DNA of 64,000 nt from an uncultured Tenacibaculum sp. (GTDB lineage Bacteria; Bacteroidota; Bacteroidia; Flavobacteriales; Flavobacteriaceae). The position numbers were made by a program, and so were the translations under genes. Location of the stretch: positions 372,001-436,000 of the forward strand of contig NZ_CANNGG010000002.1 in the NCBI RefSeq assembly GCF_947504135.1. Direction: 5' to 3'. The notes beneath the pieces are model-generated. The model was not told the DNA's origin and searched no databases. It was given only the letters and a program-made list of their open reading frames with translations. Positions within the stretch are counted from its first letter, which is position 1. Each line of letters starts with the position of its first letter. Shown one piece after another: positions 8,861 through 17,535 of this stretch.

Positions 8861-9877
8861 TTATTTAGTTATTTCATGTGTCCAAAAAGCACCGCTAATA
8901 TCTGTTATTTTTACAGTATATGTTCCGTTAGGAACCTGTGAAAAAAATTGATTACTAAAAGTCATTTTTGCTTTGGCTCCTAAAGGAACAACTAAGCTAT
9001 GTTTACCAGGTTTAATTTTAGCAACATAATAGTTTGATATGTTTTGATCAGCTAACGAAGCTAACTCTTTTTGAGTGTACTGAACAATAGATTTATTATT
9101 TTGATCCAATACTTCAATAGCAATAACCCACGACCCGTATGCATCAACACCTTCTGTTCTAAAAACGTCAAAAGAAAGCGTATCGTTGTTAATTTTACCT
9201 TCTGTTATTTCTAATTTAGGTTTAACCGATTTGTTATGAAGCGTTCCCCAAACCCCACCATGAAATACTTGATTGGTAAATAACGTCATTCCTAAAATGG
9301 CTAACGATCCTACTAAAACAAATCTTGGGAAAATGTTGTTTTTAATCGGTAAAATTCCTGATCCTAACCATGCAAACCATTTTTTATTAGTGAAGGAAAA
9401 ATTGTTCTTCATAAAGTAGTTATCTAGCGAGTACTTACTGCTTCCTGTTAAAAACAGTACATATCCTGTTGCGATTCCAAGTACACCAATTTGCCATTCG
9501 TCAAGGCAGGTTGTTCCAATCCAACCAGAACCCAAAAGAATTCCCATAGCAAGACCGAATACACCAATACTCATTATTCTGGTGAATAAACCAAAGATGA
9601 TAAAGAATCCTACAATTCCTTCAATAATGGTAAATATTACCATGTTTAGCCAAAGAATATCAGGATTTTCAACTAAGTATTGGATAAGGGGTTTTATTCC
9701 TAATGCATTAGGAAGAAAATGGTTGAATTTTTCTCCGATATACCCTGCTAATTCAGGATCGAGTTTGTTAGCTAAAATTGTTCTTCTCCAAAAAGCGGAG
9801 AAGTAAGTCCATCCAATAACCAATCGTATTGCCAGAACTAAAAGTCCTGAGTCGTTTTTTATATTGTTGTTAATCAT
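8861..9877 (-). CDS. DoxD-like membrane protein with C-terminal DoxA-like periplasmic domain
   Basis: 338 residues. The N-terminal half (1-160) has four hydrophobic helices and the DoxX/DoxD pattern (RLVIGWTYFSAFWRR, then IEGIVGFFIIFGLFTR). Another hydrophobic helix (about 185-205) leads into a beta-rich, probably periplasmic domain (about 215-338) with strands such as FDVFRTEGVDAYGSWVIAIEV, resembling the small DoxA subunit of thiosulfate:quinone oxidoreductase. DoxD-DoxA fusions are known in Bacteroidota. Activity on thiosulfate is an inference from family naming only; DoxX relatives have diverse roles. It ends at a bidirectional terminator. Confidence 0.7.
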   Translation of the reverse strand: MINNNIKNDSGLLVLAIRLVIGWTYFSAFWRRTILANKLDPELAGYIGEKFNHFLPNALGIKPLIQYLVENPDILWLNMVIFTIIEGIVGFFIIFGLFTRIMSIGVFGLAMGILLGSGWIGTTCLDEWQIGVLGIATGYVLFLTGSSKYSLDNYFMKNNFSFTNKKWFAWLGSGILPIKNNIFPRFVLVGSLAILGMTLFTNQVFHGGVWGTLHNKSVKPKLEITEGKINNDTLSFDVFRTEGVDAYGSWVIAIEVLDQNNKSIVQYTQKELASLADQNISNYYVAKIKPGKHSLVVPLGAKAKMTFSNQFFSQVPNGTYTVKITDISGAFWTHEITK

Positions 9878-9937
9878 AATATTTTATTTTGATATGAAGA
9901 CTGATGCTATTTTAAAGTTTTAAGCACAGCCGATGAA

Positions 9938-9960
9938 CTACATAAGTTAGTGTTATGTAG
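9938..9960. repeat. Short perfect inverted repeat in intergenic region
   Basis: CTACATAA, 7-nt gap, TTATGTAG, between the DoxD-like gene and the 127-residue gene. It could be an operator or a small hairpin in the mRNA. Confidence 0.4.
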
Positions 9961-9998
9961 ATTGAATTTTATTTTAGAAAGTTGAAAGGAGGGAAGGC

Positions 9999-10382
9999 TT
10001 AAAGGTAAACCTTGAAATTTTTGAATAAAATATAAAGAGGGATAGAAGAGGTTATAAATCCCTTTTTTTGATAATTAGTAGTAATTTTATTAGGAAAGCT
10101 TTCAATAAAGTAAAGAGAGAAGTTAAAAGCTCTAGTTGGAAAAAATGGTGAAATTTTGGTAGAAGCAGCTACTTGTATTAGAGAAGCATCTGTAGTTTCA
10201 GTATCATAACAACTTAGTTGGTTGTGAGTTGTTTGGCTTTTGTTTGAAACCTCTGTTTGGGGAATATTTAGTTCTGCTTGTACGTAGTTTCTAACTTTAC
10301 AAGGTGAAAATAGCAATAAAAAAATCAACCCTATTATGGGAAATAGAGTTGATTTTTCGGTTATTTTATTAAGCTTTATCAC
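9999..10382 (-). CDS. Hypothetical membrane-anchored protein
   Basis: 127 residues with one hydrophobic N-terminal helix (about 14-28) followed at once by PCKVRNYVQAELNIPQTEVSNKSQ, then a variable region and a hydrophobic, Phe-rich tail. I do not recognise a named domain. It could be a lipoprotein-like or periplasmic accessory protein, since the cysteine at the end of the helix is in FSPC, a weak lipobox. It lies 121 nt upstream of the DoxD-like gene in the same direction. No frame damage is seen. Confidence 0.55.
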   Translation of the reverse strand: MIKLNKITEKSTLFPIIGLIFLLLFSPCKVRNYVQAELNIPQTEVSNKSQTTHNQLSCYDTETTDASLIQVAASTKISPFFPTRAFNFSLYFIESFPNKITTNYQKKGFITSSIPLYILFKNFKVYL

Positions 10383-10437
10383 TTGGTAAACTTATAAAAT
10401 AAACTAAGTAGTATTTGTTATAATTTTCTTAATTAAA

Positions 10438-11776
10438 TTATAACTTTTTATTGGCTTTCATGAGTTCTAGCTCATGTTCAAAATTCACTTTCTTTTTTAC
10501 GGTGTAAGGCATTTTTTCAATAGCAATAGCTTTAAGAGTAATTGCCTTTTTTGTTTTTCCTGCTTTATACAACATATCTGCTTTTAAGTTATCTATTGAA
10601 TATTTTTCAGGAATTAATTTATAACAGTATTTAATCCATTTCTTCAAATTTCTTTTTTCTTTACTCGTTTGTGTGAAGTCAAAGTAATGATTAGCTGTTT
10701 CAATAATAGGTTTTACAATATTGTTAGCATCTCTACCTTCTTTGTAATTTTGTAGCATGATATCAGTAAAAGGATCTTTTCCAAACTCTTTGTTTTTAGA
10801 ATACAACTGATAATACTTACTGTCTTCTTCTTTAATTTCTTTAAGAGTTTTTTGGTTCATTAAACTATTAATGTATTGCTCAGCTAAGTGCTTAAAAGCT
10901 TCATGATTTTTAGAATAACGATAACAATCCATAGTGTAGACAGTTAAATTATCATCCGATTTTGAGCGATATACCCCGTTTTATAACGTTCAATTACCAC
11001 TTTCATAAGTTCAGCATCTTGACTTTTTCGAGCGTGTCCTACCGATCTTGAAAAGGTTGCACTTTTAAATCGACTTAACGATTTTTTTTGTCTGTCAGTA
11101 GCAAGAGTTAGGTAATGTTCGTAATTGTTGTTTAAAATTTCTTCCGATTTTGTACCAAGACATACAGAGAATTGTTTGTTTAATAAGAAATTCATCATTT
11201 GAATGTCAAACTCTTCAAATTCAGTTTGCACTTTTAACCAAGCATTAATACCTTCAGGAGGATCCGTACCTAGTTCTTCCATTTTTTGATAGTACATTTT
11301 GAGAAATGCTTCACCGTTTTGCTTTTCAGTAAACATTTCTTGTAGTTTCGCCCAACTATATTTTGAACTCGAAGCGTTTAGGGCTGCAGTTCCGAAGCCA
11401 ATCATATCATATCCATTAGTAACCCCGACACCTTTATGAACAACATCTCCGTCACCATTTACAAATACTAAAGTAGGATAAGAAGTAATTTTATATCGTC
11501 TAGCTTCTGCTATACCTTCTTTTTCTGCGTCAAGCTTTAAATAGATGAAGTTTTTATTGTAAAACTCATCGTTTTTAGGCTCTTTAAACGGACCCTTAGC
11601 AAGTTTTTTACACGGACCACACCATTCTGTATAAAAATCGATAAATATTAATTTGTCTTCTGCTTTAGCTTGTGCTAGGGCTTCGTCAAATTTTAGACTC
11701 TTAAAGTCAATTCCTTGAAAAAATAATAAGTTTACTGTAAACAAGAAAAGTACAAGAGCTATTGATTTTTTTTCAT
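10438..11776 (-). pseudogene. Secreted thioredoxin-fold protein with TPR-like tail, two frameshifts
   Basis: The reading frame is broken twice. A start codon at 11776 opens a signal peptide that only reads through (MKKKSIALVLFLF...) if the A8 run at 11766-11773 (minus sense) had one more A; as it stands the frame stops after five codons. A thioredoxin domain follows, with WCGPC active site, cis-Pro region SYPTLVF and about 150 helical residues. At 10974-10977 a run of four Gs (minus sense) must be five to continue into RSKSDDNLTVYTMDCYRYS and the final 160 residues. Intact relatives are about 430-445 residues, periplasmic thiol-disulfide proteins with helical repeats. This is a pseudogene or carries sequencing errors in homopolymers. 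Confidence 0.8.
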
Positions 11777-11874
11777 AAGATGATTGATTTCTTTATAAAT
11801 GAATAGTTGTTTCGGATTCATTTATAGGACGAATAAATCTTAGAAGAGGGTGAAACGTAGTGTAAAATAATATT

Positions 11875-12444
11875 TTAAGAAATAAGAGGCGGTTTTATTT
11901 GTAAGTGCTCCATTTCTTTTCCTGTAAGTGTCTTTTTGCTAGTAATTTCAAATCCTAGTTTTAAATACAATCTTTTTGCATTCGGATTATCTTTATCAAC
12001 TAATAAACCTAAGGTTTCTTTTCTTTTAGAAACGTATTCATCAATTAAAAAGTGCAACATTTTAGACCCAAGACCTTTACCTTGATAGTTGGGGTTTACA
12101 CCGATGCAGTCAATGTAAAACTCACCTTCTTGAGTTTCGTCTTCACATTGAAAATCTCGATTGAACATTGTTTTTACCAAAGAAGCTACAGGAGTTCTTA
12201 GTTTTTTTAAATCGGCTCCGTTATAAACGTTTGCTAAAGCGATTGTATTATCATTATCGTCAATTACCCAACAGTTTTCGTAAGAATATTGATTTTCTTT
12301 TTGAAGAATTAACTTTTCTAAAAAAGAAAGTGCTTTTTCTCTTGAGTTTTCTCCTATGAATTTATACACGATATCCTCCATTGCTAACATCATATAAGTA
12401 GCAATTTCTTTTGTGTCTTGTGGAGTAGCTTTTCTAATAATCAT
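11875..12444 (-). CDS. GNAT family N-acetyltransferase
   Basis: Transfers an acetyl group from acetyl-CoA to an unknown amine. The start at 12444 (MIIRKATPQDTKEIATYM) is the classic GNAT beginning; a longer frame would add 19 residues and run toward the mutS2 stop. The product is 189 residues. The acetyl-CoA loop is IGVNPNYQGKGLGSKMLHFL at about residues 115-135 and the family's C-terminal NPNAKRLYLKLGFE follows. It lies 43 nt downstream of mutS2, probably in the same transcript. Substrate unknown. Confidence 0.88.
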   Translation of the reverse strand: MIIRKATPQDTKEIATYMMLAMEDIVYKFIGENSREKALSFLEKLILQKENQYSYENCWVIDDNDNTIALANVYNGADLKKLRTPVASLVKTMFNRDFQCEDETQEGEFYIDCIGVNPNYQGKGLGSKMLHFLIDEYVSKRKETLGLLVDKDNPNAKRLYLKLGFEITSKKTLTGKEMEHLQIKPPLIS

Positions 12445-12487
12445 GTTAGTTTTTTCATATCGTTTTTTAAGGTTGATAAAATTACAG

Positions 12488-14695
12488 CTATTTTTTGGCA
12501 CGCTCCACCAGCTCTAATTGCTCAATTTTAGCTTCCGTAGTAAATAACCCGTAATTTATAAATGCTTTTTTCTTTTCTATTTTGTCAATAGTTCCTACAG
12601 CATTTCCGTCAATTAAACGAACTCTGTCATTTACTTTAAAAACATAGGCAGCTCTTTCCTTTGCAATTTTTTCAGCTTCTTTTTTCTTTTCTTCTCGAAC
12701 CTTTACAACTTTTTGAAGCACTTCTTTTTCTACTTTTTTAATTGCTTCTTGTTGTTTTTTTGTTGCAACCTTCTCTTCTTTTTTTTCTGTTTTAGTTTTC
12801 TTTTTAGGCGGATTCTTCTTTATATACTTGGTTTTTTCAGCCATAGCCCATTTAAAAAAGCTAGCAGAAAGTTCTTTCTTATTATTTGTTTGGAAGTATT
12901 TATTGAGCATTTCATTAATACTCCTTCCTAAAGATAGCATGCGTTGGTTGTTATCGTATAACTCTTGGAAACCTTCTAATTTTTCACGTATTTTAAGTTC
13001 TTTTTCTTGTAAGTTTTCAATATGCTCTTGTCCTTTAGATTTTTGTTTGTTTAAGCTTTCAGAAGTTTTTTGTAAGCGATTTCGCTCCTTTTGAAGTTTG
13101 GAAATCGTCTTATCTAAACGAACTTTTTCGGTTTCAACACGCTTTTTTGCGCGATTGATCAAGCTATACGGAATTCCGTTTTTCTGCGCTACCTCAAAGG
13201 TAAAAGAGCTCCCTGCTTGCCCAATATATAGTTTATACAAAGGTTCTAAAGTACGTTCGTCAAACTGCATATTGGCATTGGTAACATTATCCAATTCATC
13301 TGCTAATACTTTTAAGTTTGCATAGTGCGTGGTTATAATTCCGAAGGCTTTCTTCTCATAGAATTCCTCCAAGAAAATCTCAGCCAAAGCCCCTCCTAAC
13401 TCAGGATCAGAACCTGTACCAAATTCATCAATTAAAAACAAGGTGTTGTCATTACACTTCCTTAAAAAGTAGCGCATGTTTTTCAATCGATAGCTATAGG
13501 TACTCAATTGATTTTCGATAGATTGATTATCACCAATGTCAGTCAAGATAGTATTGAAAAGTGTAGTTTCACTACGTTCATGTACAGGGATTAATAATCC
13601 GCTTTGTAGCATGACTTGTAATAAGCCAATCGTTTTTAATGTGATACTTTTTCCTCCCGCATTAGGTCCTGAAATAACAATTATTTGTTGCTCTTCACTT
13701 AACTGAATAGTCTGTGGGATAGTTTCAATATTTTTAGCGTTATTTTTTTGCCATAAAATAGGGTGAAACGCATTTTTTAAAAAAACCTTTTTCTCTTTGG
13801 AGATTTTAGGTAGTAATCCGTTAATGCTCTTAGCATATTTTGCTTTGGCACCTACCATATCTAAATGTGTTAAAAAAGTAACGTATTCAGTTAGTAACGG
13901 AGTAAAAGGTCTTATTTCAGTAGCTAAAGCTCGTAATATGCGAACGACTTCTTGTTTTTCTTCGTACAATAAGTTCTGTAACTCTCTACTGTAAGAAAGT
14001 GTTGCTTGTGGAGCTATGTATACAATGTTTCCAGATTTTGATGATCCTAATAAACTTCCTTTAACCTTACGTCTGTGCATCGCTAAAACTGCTAAAACAC
14101 GCTGATTATCAATTACCGTTTCTTTAATATCATCTAAATATCCACTTGACATGTTTTTACTCAACGCACGAGAAAAACTTTCAGAAATTTTACCTCGTAC
14201 AGAGCCAATTTCTTTTCGTATCTGTTTTAAGGCTGTAGATGCATTGTCAGCAACCTCACCGTATGGAGTAATTATTTTCTTTATACTATCTACAATTATT
14301 GTTGTAAACTCAACTTCATCACTTAAGGAAAATAATGTAGGGTAGTAGGTTTGAAATTTCTTTAAAAATTTCTTTTGTTCATTAACAGTTTCTGAAACAG
14401 CTGAAACCTTTAAGAAACCGTCTGTTTCTAAAAAACTGTTTTCTATAGCAAGTCGCTTAATTTCTTCAGAAATATCTTCAAAATAATGATTCGGAATTCG
14501 GTTTTCATTTTCAAAAGAAGACAGATATTCATTCACCATATTCAACTCAAAAAATAACTTTTTTTTGTTTGAAATAGGTTGAACTAGCATTGTTTTCTCT
14601 TTTCCTAAATTAGAGATACAGTGCGTTGCAACTTGTTCTAAAACCGTTGTAAATTCTAAATCTTGAAGTGTTTTTTCTGTAATGTTTTTAGTCAA
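12488..14695 (-). CDS. mutS2: MutS2 family DNA-binding ATPase lacking the Smr domain
   Basis: MutS-like ATPase, in other phyla implicated in suppressing recombination or in ribosome-collision rescue. 735 residues: core/clamp region 1-300, ATPase with Walker A GPNAGGKS at 343-350, a Walker B stretch TLFLIDEFGTGSDP, and the MutS signature (ITTHYANLKVLA). A coiled coil spans about 520-590, then a Lys/Glu-rich linker and a KOW/SH3-like domain (FKVNDRVRLIDGNAVGTIDKIEKK) end the protein. The roughly 80-residue Smr nuclease domain found at the C-terminus of Bacillus MutS2 is absent, with no sign of a frameshift. This is usual in Flavobacteriia. Confidence 0.93.
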   Translation of the reverse strand: MTKNITEKTLQDLEFTTVLEQVATHCISNLGKEKTMLVQPISNKKKLFFELNMVNEYLSSFENENRIPNHYFEDISEEIKRLAIENSFLETDGFLKVSAVSETVNEQKKFLKKFQTYYPTLFSLSDEVEFTTIIVDSIKKIITPYGEVADNASTALKQIRKEIGSVRGKISESFSRALSKNMSSGYLDDIKETVIDNQRVLAVLAMHRRKVKGSLLGSSKSGNIVYIAPQATLSYSRELQNLLYEEKQEVVRILRALATEIRPFTPLLTEYVTFLTHLDMVGAKAKYAKSINGLLPKISKEKKVFLKNAFHPILWQKNNAKNIETIPQTIQLSEEQQIIVISGPNAGGKSITLKTIGLLQVMLQSGLLIPVHERSETTLFNTILTDIGDNQSIENQLSTYSYRLKNMRYFLRKCNDNTLFLIDEFGTGSDPELGGALAEIFLEEFYEKKAFGIITTHYANLKVLADELDNVTNANMQFDERTLEPLYKLYIGQAGSSFTFEVAQKNGIPYSLINRAKKRVETEKVRLDKTISKLQKERNRLQKTSESLNKQKSKGQEHIENLQEKELKIREKLEGFQELYDNNQRMLSLGRSINEMLNKYFQTNNKKELSASFFKWAMAEKTKYIKKNPPKKKTKTEKKEEKVATKKQQEAIKKVEKEVLQKVVKVREEKKKEAEKIAKERAAYVFKVNDRVRLIDGNAVGTIDKIEKKKAFINYGLFTTEAKIEQLELVERAKK

Positions 14696-14700
14696 AATAG

Positions 14701-14708
14701 TATATTTG
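14701..14708 (+). promoter_or_regulatory. -7 promoter element of ung
   Basis: TATATTTG, a perfect TAnnTTTG, 24 nt before the ung ATG in the 37-nt gap between divergent mutS2 and ung. Confidence 0.6.
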
Positions 14709-14732
14709 AAACCACGACAAAAATAACAAACA

Positions 14733-15398
14733 ATGCAAGTAAAAATTAATGATAGCTGGAAAAATATTTTACAATCTGAATTTGAAAAACCCTATTTTGA
14801 AAATCTTACCAGTTTTGTTAAAAATGAATACTCAAAGCATACGTGTTATCCAAAAGGGTCAGATATTTTCGTAGCGTTTGATTTTTGTTCGTTAGATGAT
14901 TTAAAAGTAGTGATTTTGGGTCAAGATCCATACCACGGGGTAGGGCAGGCTAATGGATTGTGTTTTTCGGTACATGACGGTGTTGCACATCCTCCATCAT
15001 TGATTAATATTTTTAAAGAAATAGAAAAAGATGTAAACATTCCATACCCTAAAAGTGGCGATTTGTCTCGTTGGGCAAAACAGGGAGTGTTGTTGTTAAA
15101 TGCTACTTTAACGGTTAGAGCGGGAGAAGCGGGAAGCCATCAAAAACAAGGTTGGGAACAATTTACTGATGCTGTAATTGAGAAAATATCTGAAGAAAAA
15201 GAGGATGTCGTGTTTTTACTTTGGGGTGGTTTTGCTAAGAAAAAAGCAAAGCTTATTGATAAAAACAAGCATCATATTTTAACCTCAGGTCATCCATCAC
15301 CGTTAAGTGCCAATCGTGGGTATTGGTTTGGTAACAAGCATTTCTCTAAAACCAACGATTTTTTACAAAGGATTGGTTCACCAACTATTCAATGGTAA
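14733..15398 (+). CDS. ung: Uracil-DNA glycosylase (family 1)
   Basis: Removes uracil from DNA to start base-excision repair. 221 residues, the normal length. The water-activating loop GQDPYH is at 63-68 (D65 catalytic), the uracil-binding motif reads LLLNATLTV, and the DNA-intercalation loop HPSPLSANRG is near the C-terminus. It is divergent from mutS2 and its 3' end overlaps the converging glycosyltransferase gene by 14 nt. Confidence 0.97.
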   Translation: MQVKINDSWKNILQSEFEKPYFENLTSFVKNEYSKHTCYPKGSDIFVAFDFCSLDDLKVVILGQDPYHGVGQANGLCFSVHDGVAHPPSLINIFKEIEKDVNIPYPKSGDLSRWAKQGVLLLNATLTVRAGEAGSHQKQGWEQFTDAVIEKISEEKEDVVFLLWGGFAKKKAKLIDKNKHHILTSGHPSPLSANRGYWFGNKHFSKTNDFLQRIGSPTIQW

Positions 15399-16401
15399 TT
15401 TCTGGTAAAATGGTTTTGTTGTAATAGGGTAAAATAATTGCATCTAACATATCTTCGGTAACATCAGGGTAGTGGACTTCAACAATTTTATTTGAGTTAA
15501 TCCACTTTTCAATTTTTGGTAATTGTTTTTTACTTAGTTTTTTTACGACTGTAACTCCCATTTCTTTTAAAGTAACAGCGTTGCATTGTTGTTCGTACTG
15601 ATTTTTCATTGGAATAACCAATAGTTTTTTACGTAAGTATAAAGCCTCTGCAGGTGTTGCAAAACCTGCACCACAAATTATTCCTTTAGCAGAAGCCATA
15701 CTACGAATAAAAGCATCGTCGTTTATTGGTAGGATGGTAATATTATGGAAAAATTGATGCTCTTTTGTTTTTTTAGAAAACACCTGCCATTTTATGTCTT
15801 TTATGCTTGAAAGTACTTTGATTATTTTTTCATCACTATAAGAAGGTAAATACACTGTGTAATGTCCTTTGTTTGTAATATTTCTATAGCGAATTTCCTT
15901 ACGGATAATAGGTAAGAAGGTTGAAGAGGAATGAGTTTTAAAGTGAAATCCGAATTTATTTTTTGCAGGCGCATAGTATTTAATAATCAAACGCTCTAAC
16001 CTAAACCTTTTAAAAGCAGAGTTTTTTTCGTTTAACAAAGCATTTTGATTGCTCAAAGAGATAATGGGGACATTTCTAAATAAACATGCCCAAGCTGAGA
16101 TAGGTTCAAAATCGTTAATAACTAAATCATATTCTTTTACAGGTAATGTTTTAACTTCTTTGTAAACTTTCTTTAGGCTTAAGTCTTTTAAGCTGCTAAT
16201 TAGATCAATTCCACCTTTTTTACCAAAAACAAAACCTAAGCCATGTAATTTATATTTTATGTTGAAAGGAAGCTCTATTTCATATTGTGAGCCAATAACC
16301 AATATGTCAACATCACCACGTCTTTGTAAATGTGGGATTATCTCTAAGGCTCTACTTGCATGTCCGTTTCCTGTTCCTTGAAAAGCGTATAATATTTTCA
16401 T
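15385..16401 (-). CDS. GT-B glycosyltransferase (MJ1255/VC2487-type)
   Basis: 338-residue glycosyltransferase of the GT-B fold. The N-terminus MKILYAFQGTGNGHASRALEI contains the GxGHxxR motif of UDP-sugar glycosyltransferases related to family 28 (MurG-like). The C-terminal donor-site motif appears as GIICGAGFATPAEALYLRKKLLVIPMKNQYEQQCNA. No membrane segment is evident. Located 95 nt downstream of an LpxH-like phosphatase in the same direction, so the pair may act on a glycolipid, but that is inference. The acceptor is unknown. Confidence 0.82.
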   Translation of the reverse strand: MKILYAFQGTGNGHASRALEIIPHLQRRGDVDILVIGSQYEIELPFNIKYKLHGLGFVFGKKGGIDLISSLKDLSLKKVYKEVKTLPVKEYDLVINDFEPISAWACLFRNVPIISLSNQNALLNEKNSAFKRFRLERLIIKYYAPAKNKFGFHFKTHSSSTFLPIIRKEIRYRNITNKGHYTVYLPSYSDEKIIKVLSSIKDIKWQVFSKKTKEHQFFHNITILPINDDAFIRSMASAKGIICGAGFATPAEALYLRKKLLVIPMKNQYEQQCNAVTLKEMGVTVVKKLSKKQLPKIEKWINSNKIVEVHYPDVTEDMLDAIILPYYNKTILPEITIE

Positions 16402-16496
16402 CTTTTTAAATTTTTATAATTGATTGTTTTTAGAAAATTACCTGTTTAGTAGGTATTGACCATTTCCTAACTTAATGCCCATTATAAGCTTCATGA

Positions 16497-17369
16497 TTAT
16501 TGGGTTTTAATGTTAAACTCTTTAAGGAGCTCTGTAAAAAGTTTACTATTATTGTGTTCAGAACTAATGAGCTCTAGATCTTTTACAGAGTAGTCTAAAT
16601 GAATATTTTTAGCGATCTCATCTTTTTCATATTCATATAAAGACCACGTTTTGTTTTTGTATTCCAGAGCAGTTAAGTTTTCTATCCAATCACCTGAATT
16701 TAAGTATACAGTACTTCCTTTTTCAGTTTTGATGGTTCTCATTTCTGGTTGATGAATGTGTCCACAGACTACATAGTCATACCCCTCATCAATTGCAATG
16801 TCTGCAGCAGTTGTTTCAAAATTATTGATGAATTTAATGGCGCTTTTTACACTATTTTTAATTTTTTTGGAGAAAGAGAGTCTGCCGTACCCTAGTTTAT
16901 GACTTACCCAGTTTACAATCGTATTAATAAGGATTAAAAAATCATAGCCCATTCCGCCTAGTTTCGCAAGCCATTTTGAATGTTGCATGGTAACATCAAA
17001 AACATCACCGTGAAAGAACCATCCCTTTTTACCATCAATATCAAGTACTACTTTGTTTACGATTTCAAAGCTTCCTAAGCGAAAACCTTTAAACCTACGC
17101 AGCATTTCATCGTGATTTCCTGTGATGTAATACACTTTTGTTCCAGAAGTGATGAAATTCATCAGTTGCTTAATGACTTTCATGTGTGGTTTAGGAAAGT
17201 AACGTTTGTTAAATTGCCAAATATCAATAATATCTCCGTTTAAGATTAATATTTTAGGATTGATGGTTTTTAGATAATTATTGAGTTCAGTAGCTCTACA
17301 ACCAAAAGTTCCTAAATGTACATCTGATATTACAGCAATATCTAATTTACGTTTTTTGTGTTTTTTCAT
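16497..17369 (-). CDS. Metallophosphoesterase, UDP-2,3-diacylglucosamine diphosphatase-like
   Basis: Calcineurin-type phosphoesterase related to LpxH, which hydrolyses UDP-2,3-diacylglucosamine in lipid A synthesis. 290 residues with all metal-binding motifs: SDVHLG (15-20), NGDIID, TGNHDEM, the HGDVFD stretch, and GHIHQPEM near residue 205. It is longer than E. coli LpxH (240 residues), and such long forms are frequent in Bacteroidota with more than one copy per genome, so a different phosphoester substrate is possible. It lies directly upstream of a glycosyltransferase gene. Confidence 0.85.
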   Translation of the reverse strand: MKKHKKRKLDIAVISDVHLGTFGCRATELNNYLKTINPKILILNGDIIDIWQFNKRYFPKPHMKVIKQLMNFITSGTKVYYITGNHDEMLRRFKGFRLGSFEIVNKVVLDIDGKKGWFFHGDVFDVTMQHSKWLAKLGGMGYDFLILINTIVNWVSHKLGYGRLSFSKKIKNSVKSAIKFINNFETTAADIAIDEGYDYVVCGHIHQPEMRTIKTEKGSTVYLNSGDWIENLTALEYKNKTWSLYEYEKDEIAKNIHLDYSVKDLELISSEHNNSKLFTELLKEFNIKTQ

Positions 17370-17487
17370 TCTAAGTATACTTCGATGTTTACCAAAGTTA
17401 CTTTTCGAATGTTTTTAAAAAGTGAAGTAATTATAAATTATTAGTAATAAAATCTTTACTAAAAAGTGTAGTGAATGTTATGTAAAA

Positions 17488-17518
17488 GTAAAAAGCTCGG
17501 TAAAAACCGAGCTTTTTA
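17488..17518 (-). terminator. Intrinsic terminator after secA
   Basis: AAAAAGCTCGG / CCGAGCTTTTT stem with a 6-nt loop. On the minus strand it lies just past the secA stop. Confidence 0.85.
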
Positions 17519-17535
17519 TATAGCTTGTTTGAAGA

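Noticed and set aside
10318..10360. Hairpin-like inverted repeat within the 127-residue gene
   Set aside because: It is coding sequence (signal helix) and lacks a T-tract in the gene's direction at a useful place.
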